Positions 1 through 9,159 are shown, counted from the first letter of the stretch. The stretch is 64,000 nt of DNA from Cytobacillus purgationiresistens (GCF_030813235.1 NZ_JAUSUB010000019.1:1-64000); one strand, 5' to 3'. Made by a program: numbers and translations. The notes: generated from the letters alone by a model not told the origin.

Positions 1-147
1 GGTTTCCTCTCTTCCGGGCACTAGTTGAGCGATCTAGTTACCCCTTTCCTCCGGTTTCCTCTCTTCCGGGCACTAGTTGAGCGGTCTAGTTACCCGAGCA
101 GCACTTTCCTAACCAACTTGGCCATTAGTTGGAGCACCCAGTTCACC
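1..147. repeat. 52-bp tandem repeat, about 2.9 copies
   Basis: Copies 1-43 and 53-95 are identical except at one base (32/84). A degenerate third copy lies at 120-147. The core GGGCACTAG recurs at 16, 68 and (as GGCCATTAG) 120, an exact 52-nt period. The repeat is cut by the window edge, so the true copy number is unknown. It is non-coding and lies downstream of yozE. A related core is seen near 35674. Confidence 0.8.
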
Positions 148-154
148 TTTCACC

Positions 155-195
155 AAAAAAAAAGATAACTCAAAGATCCCCTCTGAATTATCTTT
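155..195 (-). terminator. Rho-independent terminator of yozE
   Basis: On the minus strand, AAAGATAATTCA (184-195) pairs with TGAGTTATCTTT (161-172) with one wobble/mismatch, followed by a run of nine T. It lies just downstream of the yozE stop codon. Confidence 0.8.
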
Positions 196-208
196 ATTCT
201 AATCGTTA

Positions 209-430
209 TTAACATTCTGCCACTATATATAATTCCCAAGCTTCATCAAACACTGTCATGCTTTCGAGATACAGTGCATTTAATTCCAAATAAGAACTAA
301 GTTCATGGTAATCCTGTGAGATTTTTGGAAAACTGTGATCTTCATAAGCATTATTAGCAAAGATACTGATGGCATCAGGTGGTTCAGGATGCCGATACTT
401 CATTAAAAAATGATAAAACGATTTTGACAT
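209..430 (-). CDS. yozE: YozE-family small protein (UPF0346)
   Basis: This 73-residue protein matches the YozE family, which adopts a SAM-like helical fold. Its cellular role is not established. The conserved KSFYHFLMKYRHPEPPDAIS start and the NNAYEDHSFPK and YLELNA segments are typical, and the length is normal for the family. The ATG is preceded by AAGGAAG at good spacing. It sits downstream of yokU on the same strand, with a strong terminator behind it. Assignment rests on recalled family sequence; function is unknown. Confidence 0.9.
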   Translation of the reverse strand: MSKSFYHFLMKYRHPEPPDAISIFANNAYEDHSFPKISQDYHELSSYLELNALYLESMTVFDEAWELYIVAEC

Positions 431-506
431 ATTACCGACTTCCTTTTTGATGAAATGATACTTTTCATCATGAAGGAAGCGATAGAATAAATCAAGAATT
501 AATCAT

Positions 507-806
507 CTATTCTTGTCCTGGGTAGCTCGAAAAGTCGAAATAGTTTCTTTTTAATAGTCTTGGCTGGGCCATTAGATCTTCGTAGCTAATTTCATTGCCA
601 ACAGCATTTGTATTTATTAAAAATAGCTGATCTTCTATGACTTTGACCGTATTTTCTGTTTGATACTCCATTTCGCATGAATGGCAGGTAATTGAAGGTG
701 TTTGGCGAATTTCTATCGCTCTTGAACCATCTGGCAATTCCCAGAAAACACTATTCTTGCTACTGGTAACCTTTTCGCTTTCACACCAAGCGCAAGTCTG
801 TGCCAC
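507..806 (-). CDS. yokU: YokU-family protein with two CxxC motifs
   Basis: This protein of about 99 residues begins TCAWCESEK and later has CHSCEM, so two CxxC pairs could bind one zinc as in YgiT-type fingers. It ends in the conserved RPRLLKRNYFDF stretch of B. subtilis YokU. Function is unknown. The GTG at 806 is preferred because AAGGAGGG lies 6 nt upstream; the ATG at 812 abuts that sequence. It lies 65 nt downstream of kamA on the same strand, so it may be read from the kamA promoter. B. subtilis YokU is, from memory, also found near kamA. Confidence 0.85.
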   Translation of the reverse strand: MAQTCAWCESEKVTSSKNSVFWELPDGSRAIEIRQTPSITCHSCEMEYQTENTVKVIEDQLFLINTNAVGNEISYEDLMAQPRLLKRNYFDFSSYPGQE

Positions 807-871
807 ATCCATCCCTCCTTATTCGCATTCTTTTGCTGACCTATTAGGAGCTTTTGCCCCCATAATCGAAC

Positions 872-2287
872 TTATTCGTTCGTAGCAGCTGTTTCTGAAT
901 CAGTTTGCTTTCGTTGCTCAGCTTTGAATTTCTTCTCCTTTAATTCATCGCGTTTTTCCCGTTTATCCTTTAAGCTAGCATGTGCGGGGTCATGATCATA
1001 ATTATCTCGACGGTTTAACCGCTCTAGCCCGTTCGGAACAAGATTAAATGCCTCATCATTCATTAAGCCTGCTATGCCTGCCTTTGATTTCATGCCATCT
1101 AAGTCACCATATATTTGCTGGAAATATCCCTCTGCTCGCCCTGGTACATAGCTTTCTGGCTCTGGATACGTTGTAATGACCCCTTCAAAGTTGCGCAAGA
1201 CCACTTTTTCCGCACTTTGTGAGATTAAGTAATTTGGCTGAAGAGATATTTTCCCTCCTCCGCCTGGTGCATCTACCACAAATGTTGGAACAGCATAGCC
1301 TGAAGTATGTCCTCTCAGACCTTCAATAATCTCAAGGCCCTTGGAAACTGGTGCACGGAAATGACCGATCCCCTCTGAAAGGTCACATTGATAAATATAA
1401 TAAGGGCGCACGCGAATTTTAACGAGATCATGCATTAACTTTTTCATGATTGGTACGCTATCATTAATTCCTGCAAGGATGACAGACTGATTACCAACAG
1501 GGACACCTGCATTTGCCAGCATTTCACAAGCCAGTTTTGATTCTTCTGTAATTTCAATTGAAGTATTAAAGTGAGTGTTTAACCAAACTGGATGATATTT
1601 TTTCAAAATATTGCATAAATTTTCTGTAATTCTCTGTGGAAAGACGACAGGTGCTCTCGTGCCAATTCTAATGATTTCCACATGATCAATTTCACGAAGA
1701 TTCTTCAGAATGTATTCAACAATATTGTCGTTAATTAATAGTCCGTCTCCACCTGATAATAGGACGTCACGAACTTCCGGAGTATTACGGATATATTCAA
1801 TTGCAGCATCAAGCTGCTTCTTGGGTACACCCATGCCAATTTGTCCTGAGAATCTTCTTCTCGTACAATAGCGGCAATACATTGAGCACTGGTTTGTAAC
1901 TAAAAATAAGACGCGATCAGGATAGCGATGAGTTAGCCCAGCGACTGGTGAATCTTCATCCTCGTGAAGCGGGTCCTCCAAATCATATTTTGTTTTATTG
2001 ATTTCTTCTGAGATAGGCACTGATTGCATTCGAATAGGACAACGTGGGTCATCCGGGTTCATTAATGAAGCATAATAAGGCGTTATATTTAAAGGAATCG
2101 TTTTCGTTGAGATTCTAACACCTTCTTCTTCCTCAGGTGTAAGATTAATTACCTTTTTTAAATCATCCAAGGTACGAATGGTATTGGTTAATTGCCAAAG
2201 CCAATCATTCCATTTTTCTTCAGGTACATCCTTCCACAGCTCAATATCTTTCCAATGACGATCTGGCTTATACAAAAATGGTTTCAT
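872..2287 (-). CDS. kamA: L-lysine 2,3-aminomutase
   Basis: KamA converts L-lysine to L-beta-lysine with S-adenosylmethionine, a [4Fe-4S] cluster and pyridoxal phosphate. The radical-SAM cluster motif CSMYCRYC gives Cys134, Cys138 and Cys141, the SAM-site SGGDG follows near 178-182, and Lys346 in PGGGGK is the PLP lysine. At 471 residues it equals B. subtilis KamA. The start at 2287 follows AAAGGGG at good spacing and gives a KamA-like [13 protein letters not shown] beginning; an upstream in-frame ATG at 2359 lies upstream of the -24/-12 promoter and is rejected. A consensus sigma-54 promoter lies 40-55 nt upstream and a PAS-type sigma-54 activator gene is directly upstream, so lysine- or beta-lysine-responsive control is likely. 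Confidence 0.97.
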   Translation of the reverse strand: MKPFLYKPDRHWKDIELWKDVPEEKWNDWLWQLTNTIRTLDDLKKVINLTPEEEEGVRISTKTIPLNITPYYASLMNPDDPRCPIRMQSVPISEEINKTKYDLEDPLHEDEDSPVAGLTHRYPDRVLFLVTNQCSMYCRYCTRRRFSGQIGMGVPKKQLDAAIEYIRNTPEVRDVLLSGGDGLLINDNIVEYILKNLREIDHVEIIRIGTRAPVVFPQRITENLCNILKKYHPVWLNTHFNTSIEITEESKLACEMLANAGVPVGNQSVILAGINDSVPIMKKLMHDLVKIRVRPYYIYQCDLSEGIGHFRAPVSKGLEIIEGLRGHTSGYAVPTFVVDAPGGGGKISLQPNYLISQSAEKVVLRNFEGVITTYPEPESYVPGRAEGYFQQIYGDLDGMKSKAGIAGLMNDEAFNLVPNGLERLNRRDNYDHDPAHASLKDKREKRDELKEKKFKAEQRKQTDSETAATNE

Positions 2288-2326
2288 GTGTATTCCCCTT
2301 TCAAAGTAGTCATCGTATCTATTACT

Positions 2327-2342
2327 TGCAATTCCTGTGCCA
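2327..2342 (-). promoter_or_regulatory. sigma-54 (-24/-12) promoter of kamA
   Basis: The minus strand reads TGGCACAGGAATTGCA, an exact match to the TGGCAC-N5-TTGCA consensus. Transcription would start near 2316, about 28 nt before the kamA ATG. It lies between kamA and the gene for a sigma-54 enhancer-binding protein. Confidence 0.93.
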
Positions 2343-2482
2343 CTTATCTTATTTATCACTATAAGCTATGCGAACTAAAGGCATCTGGGTACATGTGGAG
2401 ATGTTGATGGCAATGGAAAAACAAGGATTTATAAAAAGATGATTATTTCTGAATTCAATGAGTAAAGGAGCAAGTAGAAAAT

Positions 2483-2507
2483 AAAAAAATGCCGATTATT
2501 CGGCATT
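2483..2507 (-). terminator. terminator of the sigma-54 activator gene
   Basis: On the minus strand ATGCCGA, loop ATAA, TCGGCAT is followed by seven T. The hairpin overlaps the stop codon at 2496-2498. It separates the activator transcript from the kamA promoter. Confidence 0.9.
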
Positions 2508-3908
2508 CGCAGTTTCTAGCTTTTGGAGTTTATATTGTAACGTTTGTCTAGGTATTTCTAATAGCTTAGCGGCTTTAAGGATATTCCCTTCCGTTTTTAA
2601 CAAGGCTGTTTCGATTAGATCCTTCTCTATTCCAGCAATTCTTTCTCGTAAAGACATACTTTCCTCCACTGCATCAGAGGTCCGATTTCTTGTCTGCTGC
2701 TTTAGCATAATAGGAAGGTCAGCCTCGCATAAAGTATCTCCTTCACAGACATTCATCATATATTCAATGGTGTGTTTTAATTCTCTTACATTTCCCGGCC
2801 ATTTGTATTGTGCGAATAAATGCTTTACCTGATTGTTCACACCGCTTATATTTTTATGAAACCGTTGATTATAAGTCTGAATAAAATGATCTGTCAGGAA
2901 GAAAATATCCTCTGTTCGCTCCCTTAAAGGAATCAGCTCGAAAGTTAATACATTTAAGCGATAAAATAAGTCTGTCCGGATTTTTTGCTTTTCCATTGCT
3001 TGTCGCGGATGAATATTCATTGCGGCAATTACGCGAAAATTAACATATGTGCTTGTTGTACTGCCGATTCTTCTTACTTGCCCATCCTCAATTACCCGCA
3101 AAAGCTTCGCTTGTAGTTCAATAGGCATCGCATGAATTTCATCAAGGAATAATGTACCTCCATCTGCTAGTTCAAACAATCCAGGACGATCAAGCGCGCC
3201 GGTATAACTGCCTTTTGCCGTCCCAAATAATACACTTTCAAGTAGCGATTCAGGAATAGCTGCACAATTTTGCGCAATAAACGGTGCATCAGGTCGTAAT
3301 GAAGCATGGTGAATTCCTTGAACAAACAGTTCCTTGCCTGATCCACTCTCACCAAAAACTAAAATCGGAGAGTCTGATTTTGCGAGCTTCTTAGCTTCTT
3401 CTTTAATTCCTTTCATTTTGTTATTCGCAGTTAGCAAACTATCCAATGTATACTGAATACTATTGTTGCTCACTTGTTTTTTCTTGGTTCTTGGCTTACT
3501 TACCATATTTCTCAGATCCATCAAGCTCTCACTTAAAAGCTTCAATCGGGAATAATCCTTGGCGATTTCAACCGCGCCAGCAATCCTCCCATCGACTTGA
3601 ATGGGGAGCGTCGTATTGATTGTTTCAATCTGATCGCCATGCAGATTTACATAGCTTTGCGTTTCATTGAAAATAGGCTTATTTGTTTCCATTACCTTAA
3701 GTAAAGTACTCGTTCCGTCGTTTAATGATGGAAAAACGGATAATAAAGGTTTCCCTAACACTTCATTCACATTTAATCCATCATGCTTAGCAGCAATATC
3801 ATTATAATAAATGGTGTTGCCTTCAAGGTCTACAACATGGATACCTTCATCGATGCCATTCAGTATGGCTGCAAGAATTTCTTTAGAAATCCCACGTTCT
3901 TCAGCCAC
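2496..3908 (-). CDS. PAS-domain sigma-54-dependent transcriptional activator
   Basis: This protein of about 470 residues has an N-terminal PAS-like domain (about 15-125), an AAA+ domain and a C-terminal Fis-type helix-turn-helix (last 40 residues, KAAKLLEIPRQTLQYKLQKL). Walker A is GESGSGKE and Walker B is GGTLFLDEIH. The sigma-54 contact loop reads GSYTGA rather than the usual GAFTGA. The GTG at 3908 is chosen because AGAGGGGG lies 7 nt upstream; the ATG at 3929 has no ribosome site. Its gene lies between ablB and kamA, so it most likely activates the -24/-12 promoter of kamA, with the PAS domain sensing a lysine-pathway signal (inference). RocR is the nearest well-known relative in architecture. 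Confidence 0.93.
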   Translation of the reverse strand: MAEERGISKEILAAILNGIDEGIHVVDLEGNTIYYNDIAAKHDGLNVNEVLGKPLLSVFPSLNDGTSTLLKVMETNKPIFNETQSYVNLHGDQIETINTTLPIQVDGRIAGAVEIAKDYSRLKLLSESLMDLRNMVSKPRTKKKQVSNNSIQYTLDSLLTANNKMKGIKEEAKKLAKSDSPILVFGESGSGKELFVQGIHHASLRPDAPFIAQNCAAIPESLLESVLFGTAKGSYTGALDRPGLFELADGGTLFLDEIHAMPIELQAKLLRVIEDGQVRRIGSTTSTYVNFRVIAAMNIHPRQAMEKQKIRTDLFYRLNVLTFELIPLRERTEDIFFLTDHFIQTYNQRFHKNISGVNNQVKHLFAQYKWPGNVRELKHTIEYMMNVCEGDTLCEADLPIMLKQQTRNRTSDAVEESMSLRERIAGIEKDLIETALLKTEGNILKAAKLLEIPRQTLQYKLQKLETANAE

Positions 3909-3993
3909 CCTCATTCCCCCTCTAATCATGATTGTTGTTCAAGTGCTGAAAGTTCGTCATTTCACTGCCCGTTTTTCGGCAAAAATAAAAATA

Positions 3994-4848
3994 TTATGAA
4001 TTAACTAAATTTTTAACCCAAACATTCATATCTTCAAGCTTGTCAAAAATATAGCAGTTATTCAACAACCTCCCTCTGTAATCGTAGCCTAACTGATGAA
4101 GTACTCTATTCATTCCAAATGATAAAGCTCTTGCAATCGAATAGGCACAATAAATACCATGGTCTTTTAATTCATCCTCTAGCCTCTGCAGTAAAACCTT
4201 CATTAGTCCATGCTTCCGATGCTCTATAAGAGTAGCGCAATCGGTTAATTCCGCATTTTTATAAAAGCTATTTACTTCTGCTGATGCCGCACTTACACAT
4301 TCGCCTTCATACATGAATCCATAATAGATTGTTCCTTCTTCCATGGTTTGCTTAATATAATTCGGATCATGCAGCGGTGTAGGATAAACTTGAAATACTT
4401 TTTTATATAGTGCTGCCAGTTTTTCAACATCTGTTTCCTGAATTTTTTCTAATCTATATTCAGGGGGAATATGGTCAACTTCGTTATTCCGATCCAGTTT
4501 TAGCACGCTTTCCATTAGGTCATCTTCCTTCAGCCAATGGTTACTGTTCCTCCTTTCACCCTGATAATATTTACAGAAAAAATAGAGATCAGAACCTAAA
4601 AAATATCGGTCTATTTTAGCTTCACAAAGAAAACCTTTCTCTAAAAGATGGTGATAATCCTCCTTCCTTGCCTTTATTATCAGTTTCTCAGCTCCATTTT
4701 TCTTTGCATGCTTTTCTGCCATCTCCATCACTAATCCAATATTGCCTGTCATATCGTCAATGCGCAGACGCTTATTATAATTGTCAATATACATTTGCAT
4801 CGAATAATTTCTCTCTTGGATGACGTTCATTTCTGCTGTCTCATTCAC
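3994..4848 (-). CDS. ablB: beta-lysine N6-acetyltransferase
   Basis: This GNAT-type protein of about 284 residues corresponds to AblB/YodP, which acetylates beta-lysine at the epsilon amino group. The C-terminal GNAT domain (about 130-280) shows the conserved TDCATLIEHRKHGLMKVLL acetyl-CoA-binding stretch. The GTG at 4848 is the preferred start, with GGGGGAG six nt upstream; a TTG at 4863 is too close to that site. A strong hairpin separates it from the upstream aldehyde dehydrogenase gene. In B. subtilis the orthologue yodP directly precedes kamA; here a regulator gene lies between them. Confidence 0.93.
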   Translation of the reverse strand: MNETAEMNVIQERNYSMQMYIDNYNKRLRIDDMTGNIGLVMEMAEKHAKKNGAEKLIIKARKEDYHHLLEKGFLCEAKIDRYFLGSDLYFFCKYYQGERRNSNHWLKEDDLMESVLKLDRNNEVDHIPPEYRLEKIQETDVEKLAALYKKVFQVYPTPLHDPNYIKQTMEEGTIYYGFMYEGECVSAASAEVNSFYKNAELTDCATLIEHRKHGLMKVLLQRLEDELKDHGIYCAYSIARALSFGMNRVLHQLGYDYRGRLLNNCYIFDKLEDMNVWVKNLVNS

Positions 4849-4866
4849 TATTATCTCCCCCAAATA

Positions 4867-4902
4867 TTAAGATTGCCCGGTGTCGGCACCGGGCAATCTT
4901 AA
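4867..4902 (-). terminator. perfect 16-bp stem-loop between aldehyde dehydrogenase and ablB
   Basis: TTAAGATTGCCCGGTG (4867-4882) is perfectly complementary to 4887-4902, with a 4-nt loop. No long T-run follows; the sequence leads straight into the ablB ribosome site. It may be a partial terminator or an mRNA processing/stability element that lowers ablB expression. Confidence 0.75.
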
Positions 4903-4904
4903 GC

Positions 4905-6326
4905 CTAATTTATATGGAAGCTGACAAGTTTCATCTCTGTCATCTCTTCGATCGCATACTTGATTCCTTCTCTTCCAGTGCCGCTCTGCTTTACACCGCC
5001 ATATGGCATATGATCGACTCTAAAGGTTGGGAAGTCATTGATCATTACCCCGCCAACATGAAGATCTTTAGCTGCTTTGAAGCCTTTTTGAAGATCATTT
5101 GTGAAAACGCCCGCTTGCAGGCCATATTTTGAATCGTTAACCCATTCAAGCGCCGTATTGAAATCGTTGAATGCATTGATATGAACAACAGGGGCAAAGG
5201 CTTCTTCGCATGAAATTCTCTCCGTCAACCCAACATTTAAAAGGATAGTTGGATGAAGTACACCGTCTGTTGACTTCCCTCCTAAAGCAAGCTCAGCTCC
5301 ACTTTCGATTGCTTCATCTATCCAGCTTTGGGCCCTTTCAACATCCCCTTTAGAAATAAGCGCAGAAATATCTGTCTGCTCGTCAAGCGGATCACCAATT
5401 TTAAGTTTCTTTGCTTCCTCAACAAATCTTTCAACAAATGGTTTAAATACTGATTCGTGAACAAAAATTCGCTGTACAGATATACAAACTTGGCCTTGAA
5501 AGGCAAATGCTCCTGCTGCAATCCGGGGAACAATTTTTTCGATATTTGTATGCTCATCAATGACAACTGCTGAATTTGAGCCCAGCTCAAGCGTGACTTT
5601 CTTTAATCCTGCATTTTCTCTAATCGATTTGCCTACCTCTGGACTTCCGGTAAAGGTAATCATCGAGATACGTTCATCATTAATAAGCACATCTCCTACC
5701 TCACTTCCGCTGCCTGTCACCACATTTAAAGCACCGCTCGGCAGTCCTGCTTCATGAAAGTATTCAGCAATTTTATATGACGACAACGGTGTTTGACTAG
5801 CAGGTTTCAACACAACTGCATTTCCTGCAGCAATGGCAGGGCCAACTTTATGGGCAACAAGATTCATTGGAAAATTAAATGGTGTAATGGCCCCGATCAC
5901 CCCTAAAGGTTCTCTCACTGTGTAGGCAACTCTCCCTTCCCCTCCAGGCGCTCCGTCCATTGGAATGGTTTCACCATATATTCTTCTCGCTTCCTGCGCG
6001 GCAAATTGATAGGTCATGATTGTTCGATCCACTTCCGTAATAGCTGCCTTGATTGGCTTCGCCGCCTCGCGTGAGATGATTTTTGCACATTCTATACGGT
6101 CTTGCTTTAACAAAGCTACTACCTTTTCTAAAATATCAGCCCGCTTATGCGCAGGCATTGCTCTCATTTCCTTCGCCGCTTCTGCAGCTGCATCAATTGC
6201 ATTGGTGACATCCTCAGCTGAGCTTTGTGCCACATCTGCAATAATTTCTTCATTATAAGGACTTTTCAAACTTTTATATGCCTGTGATTCCTCACGTTTA
6301 CCGTTAATCCATAGTAGTTGCTGCAT
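4905..6326 (-). CDS. NAD(P)-dependent aldehyde dehydrogenase
   Basis: This 473-residue protein is a full-length aldehyde dehydrogenase. Asn151 in the TPFNFPMNL segment, the general base Glu247 in LELGSN and the catalytic Cys281 in GQVCIS are all present. The substrate is not evident from sequence. It lies inside the lysine/beta-lysine cluster but is absent from the B. subtilis yodTSRQP-kamA operon as I recall it, so it may oxidise a semialdehyde of this or a linked amine pathway (inference). The ATG follows GGGAGGAAATCG. A 188-nt gap separates it from yodQ, so it may have its own promoter; CATAATTTA in that gap resembles a sporulation sigma-E/K -10 element. Confidence 0.9.
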   Translation of the reverse strand: MQQLLWINGKREESQAYKSLKSPYNEEIIADVAQSSAEDVTNAIDAAAEAAKEMRAMPAHKRADILEKVVALLKQDRIECAKIISREAAKPIKAAITEVDRTIMTYQFAAQEARRIYGETIPMDGAPGGEGRVAYTVREPLGVIGAITPFNFPMNLVAHKVGPAIAAGNAVVLKPASQTPLSSYKIAEYFHEAGLPSGALNVVTGSGSEVGDVLINDERISMITFTGSPEVGKSIRENAGLKKVTLELGSNSAVVIDEHTNIEKIVPRIAAGAFAFQGQVCISVQRIFVHESVFKPFVERFVEEAKKLKIGDPLDEQTDISALISKGDVERAQSWIDEAIESGAELALGGKSTDGVLHPTILLNVGLTERISCEEAFAPVVHINAFNDFNTALEWVNDSKYGLQAGVFTNDLQKGFKAAKDLHVGGVMINDFPTFRVDHMPYGGVKQSGTGREGIKYAIEEMTEMKLVSFHIN

Positions 6327-6514
6327 AATCGATTTCCTCCCTTAGATTATTTATATACCCACTATTGGTAAATCTTCATCTATTAAATTATGACCTACTG
6401 CTATTGTATAGGAAATCGATGGCAAATTTCATCTAATCAAACTGGTGTATATAGATTATTTAATAAGCTGCGCTTAAATAAGAAAAGGCTATCGCTAAAA
6501 CATTCGCTCAAATA

Positions 6515-7783
6515 TTATTCATCGCTCATCCCGCACCAATCTACTATTGTATGTGCAATAATCTCGGCTGCAGTAAACACCTCATCAATATGGATATATT
6601 CATTTACATCATGCGCGGACGCTGTTACTCCTGGTCCGATTACTACAACCGGAGTATTGCCAATATTAGAAAGAATCCCGCCATCGGTTCCCCATGGCGA
6701 AGCTTCAATGATCGGCTTTTCATTTTTTACTTTTTCAAAAGCATGAGAGATAGATGCCATTAATGGATGTTCAACCTCTAAATTTCCAGGCAGCCAGCGC
6801 CCCCCAAACCATTCAATTGCAGGCGGATTCTTCTGCAGCCATTCATCCTGGGCAGAGGCCTCAGCGACACAGTTCTCCAGCTCTTTCTCAACATCTTTCA
6901 TCTGTTCATTAGGAGCAACGCCTATTCTGCCTTCAATTGTTGCAATATCTGGTACAGAGGATGGCCACTGACCGCTATTCATTTTACCAATATTCAAAGG
7001 GATGGGAATCGGGATGCGATCATAAAGGGGGTCATCTATTCTTTCATTCCTCTTATTCTCTAACTCTTGTAAATGCTTAATTAACTGCATTGCCTTTTCA
7101 ATCGCATTCACACCTTCATACCTGGTCCCACCATGTGCCGATCGGCCTTTAACCGTTATTCTAAACCACATCGAACCTTGTTGTTTAGGGAAAACCTTCA
7201 TATTAGTAGGTTCAGGAATAATCGCTCCATCTGCCTGGTAGCCTCGTAATACGGCGGCCAAGGTTCCAGCCCCTCCACTTTCCTCTTCTATAACGCTTTG
7301 GAAAATCACATCGCCCTTCAGTTTAATTCTTGAAGAAATAATTGCCTCCATCGCGAGCAAAAGGGACACAGATCCGCCTTTCATATCTGTTGATCCTCGG
7401 CCATAAAGCTTTCCATCTTCAATATATCCGCTATAGGGATCATGCTCCCAATCATTTTCATCGCCTTCAGGCACGACATCAATATGACCATTTAATATTA
7501 GTGACTTCCCACCGCCGCTTCCTTTTAAAACAGCAACGACATTTGGATTTCCAGTGAAATCTGTTCGGTCTGAACAATAGGCAGGGTGCTTGGTGAGCTC
7601 CTCTCCACCAATTTCCCAGATATCTAAAGTTAACCCAAGCTTGCGGCATTTTTCAATGATGACCGCTTGCGCGCCGCTCTCCAAACCACGCGTACTATTT
7701 TCTTGAACGAGTCTTTGGAGAAATCTCGTACCTTTTCCTCTATTCCCCCATAACCAATCTTCTATTTTTTTCTCATATTCCAT
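6515..7783 (-). CDS. yodQ: M20-family deacylase/deacetylase YodQ
   Basis: This 422-residue M20 (ArgE/DapE) metallopeptidase-type protein has the metal ligands His100 and Asp102 (NGHID), Asp133 (GSTDMKGG), the EEESGG catalytic glutamate pair near 166-167 and the dimerisation-domain motif SAHGG. YodQ is thought to remove the acetyl group from an acetylated beta-lysine-pathway intermediate; that substrate is inferred from context. It lies 39 nt behind yodR and is probably the last gene of the yodT-yodS-yodR-yodQ transcript. Length and motifs are normal. Confidence 0.9.
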   Translation of the reverse strand: MEYEKKIEDWLWGNRGKGTRFLQRLVQENSTRGLESGAQAVIIEKCRKLGLTLDIWEIGGEELTKHPAYCSDRTDFTGNPNVVAVLKGSGGGKSLILNGHIDVVPEGDENDWEHDPYSGYIEDGKLYGRGSTDMKGGSVSLLLAMEAIISSRIKLKGDVIFQSVIEEESGGAGTLAAVLRGYQADGAIIPEPTNMKVFPKQQGSMWFRITVKGRSAHGGTRYEGVNAIEKAMQLIKHLQELENKRNERIDDPLYDRIPIPIPLNIGKMNSGQWPSSVPDIATIEGRIGVAPNEQMKDVEKELENCVAEASAQDEWLQKNPPAIEWFGGRWLPGNLEVEHPLMASISHAFEKVKNEKPIIEASPWGTDGGILSNIGNTPVVVIGPGVTASAHDVNEYIHIDEVFTAAEIIAHTIVDWCGMSDE

Positions 7784-7822
7784 ATAGAATCACTCCTTAT
7801 TTTGAAGTGGAGATTTCGATGT

Positions 7823-8482
7823 TTAAATGACTTTCAGCTCTTTATTAGTATTGAAGGTACAACCAGTGTTTAATATAACCTCTTCGATGGTGTGCGGAGC
7901 AAATACTTCCGTTAATTCAAGGCCTTCTTTCCCAAGAGTAAAAACTGCCATATCCGTTATAATCATATCTACGCAACCGGATGATGTTAATGGCAGAGTG
8001 CATGACTCGACGATCTTTGATTTCCCGTGTTTATCTGTCTGGTTCATTACTACAATGACTTTTTTAGCTTTTTGGGCTAGCTCCATTGCTCCCCCCATTC
8101 CCGGTACTTTTTTTCCCGGGACAATCCAATTTGCAAGATCTCCTTTTTCACTGACTTGCAGCGATCCTAAAATTGTCATATCGACCCTGCCTCGTCGGAT
8201 CATTCCAAAAGAAATCGTGCTATCACAATAAGATCCGCCAGGGAGAAGGGAAACCGGAAAGCCCCCTGCGTTGCATAAATTTGCGTCTTCAGCCCCAGCT
8301 TCTGGGCTTGGACCCATTCCAGTAATGCCATTTTCAGCGTGGAACATGACCAACATACCTTCAGGCAAATGATTAGGAACGAGCGAAGGAATCCCAATTC
8401 CTAAATTGACGACCATCCCTTGCCTGATTTCCATCGCTGCTCTTCTAGCAATCTTATTCCTTATATCTACTCCCAAGCCCAT
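7823..8482 (-). CDS. yodR: CoA-transferase subunit B (YodR)
   Basis: This 219-residue protein is the beta subunit of a 3-oxoacid/acetate-type CoA transferase. The HAENGITGMG segment carries the catalytic glutamate (about residue 50) that forms the glutamyl-CoA thioester. NLGIGIPSLVPN near the start is typical of the family. Its start lies inside the 3' end of yodS (16-nt overlap), implying translational coupling with the alpha subunit. Together they should activate or exchange CoA on a beta-amino or keto acid of the lysine pathway; the substrate is inferred. Confidence 0.92.
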   Translation of the reverse strand: MGLGVDIRNKIARRAAMEIRQGMVVNLGIGIPSLVPNHLPEGMLVMFHAENGITGMGPSPEAGAEDANLCNAGGFPVSLLPGGSYCDSTISFGMIRRGRVDMTILGSLQVSEKGDLANWIVPGKKVPGMGGAMELAQKAKKVIVVMNQTDKHGKSKIVESCTLPLTSSGCVDMIITDMAVFTLGKEGLELTEVFAPHTIEEVILNTGCTFNTNKELKVI

Positions 8483-9159
8483 TTCCAGTTCACTCCTTCT
8501 GAAGGAATTATATAATCAACAAATACTCCAGGCGTGATGATTTCATCAGGATGCAAACTGCCTAATGGTACAATTTCCTCGACTTCAGCAATCGTAATAT
8601 CTCCAGCCATCGCACAGAGCGGATTGGTATTGCGGGCACTTTTGTCATAAATTAAATTTCCATATGAATCAGCTTTTTTAGCGTATATTATCGATATTTC
8701 CGCAGTTAGTGCGGGTTCCACTAAGTATTCCTGCTTCCCTATTGTGCATGTTTGTTTGCCTGCTGTTACGATCTCATTATCCATCCCAATATCGGAAAGA
8801 ATGGCTGGAATCCCCATTCCTCCTGCTCTGATTCTTTCAGCCAGTATACCTTGAGGGCAAAATTCCACATCCATCTTCCCATCGGTCATTAGTTGACCTG
8901 CGATAGGATTGGAGCCGATATGAGAGGTCGTGATTCTTCGCACCCTGCCCTGGCTGACAATCTGCCCGATTCCGATATGAGGAAACCCTGTATCATTCCC
9001 TATCAGCGTTAAATCTTTAATCCCTGATTGAAGAATGGCTTCGATTATGGTAGGAGGCGACCCAACGCCTCCGAATCCACCGTACATCAATGTCATCCCA
9101 TCATGAAAATGCCTGATTAATTCATCTGCAGTTGTGATTTTTTGGAAAGGATTATTCAT
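8467..9159 (-). CDS. yodS: CoA-transferase subunit A (YodS)
   Basis: This 230-residue protein is the alpha subunit partner of YodR. It has the family glycine loop GGFGGVGSPP near residue 28 and the ITTSHIGSNP and PLCAMAGDI segments. It overlaps yodT by 8 nt upstream and yodR by 16 nt downstream, so all three are probably translated as a coupled unit. Length is normal for the single-domain subunit. Confidence 0.92.
   Translation of the reverse strand: MNNPFQKITTADELIRHFHDGMTLMYGGFGGVGSPPTIIEAILQSGIKDLTLIGNDTGFPHIGIGQIVSQGRVRRITTSHIGSNPIAGQLMTDGKMDVEFCPQGILAERIRAGGMGIPAILSDIGMDNEIVTAGKQTCTIGKQEYLVEPALTAEISIIYAKKADSYGNLIYDKSARNTNPLCAMAGDITIAEVEEIVPLGSLHPDEIITPGVFVDYIIPSEGVNWKWAWE

Noticed and set aside
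2287-2359. 24-codon N-terminal extension of kamA
   Set aside because: The upstream ATG lies upstream of the -24/-12 promoter and has no ribosome site; the protein from 2287 has the exact family start and length.
2192-2407. Plus-strand 71-codon ORF over the kamA start
   Set aside because: It lies opposite the kamA coding region and promoter, has no ribosome site and reads as a shadow frame.
5318-5590. 90-codon ORF inside the aldehyde dehydrogenase gene
   Set aside because: Same-strand shadow frame of a gene with intact catalytic residues.
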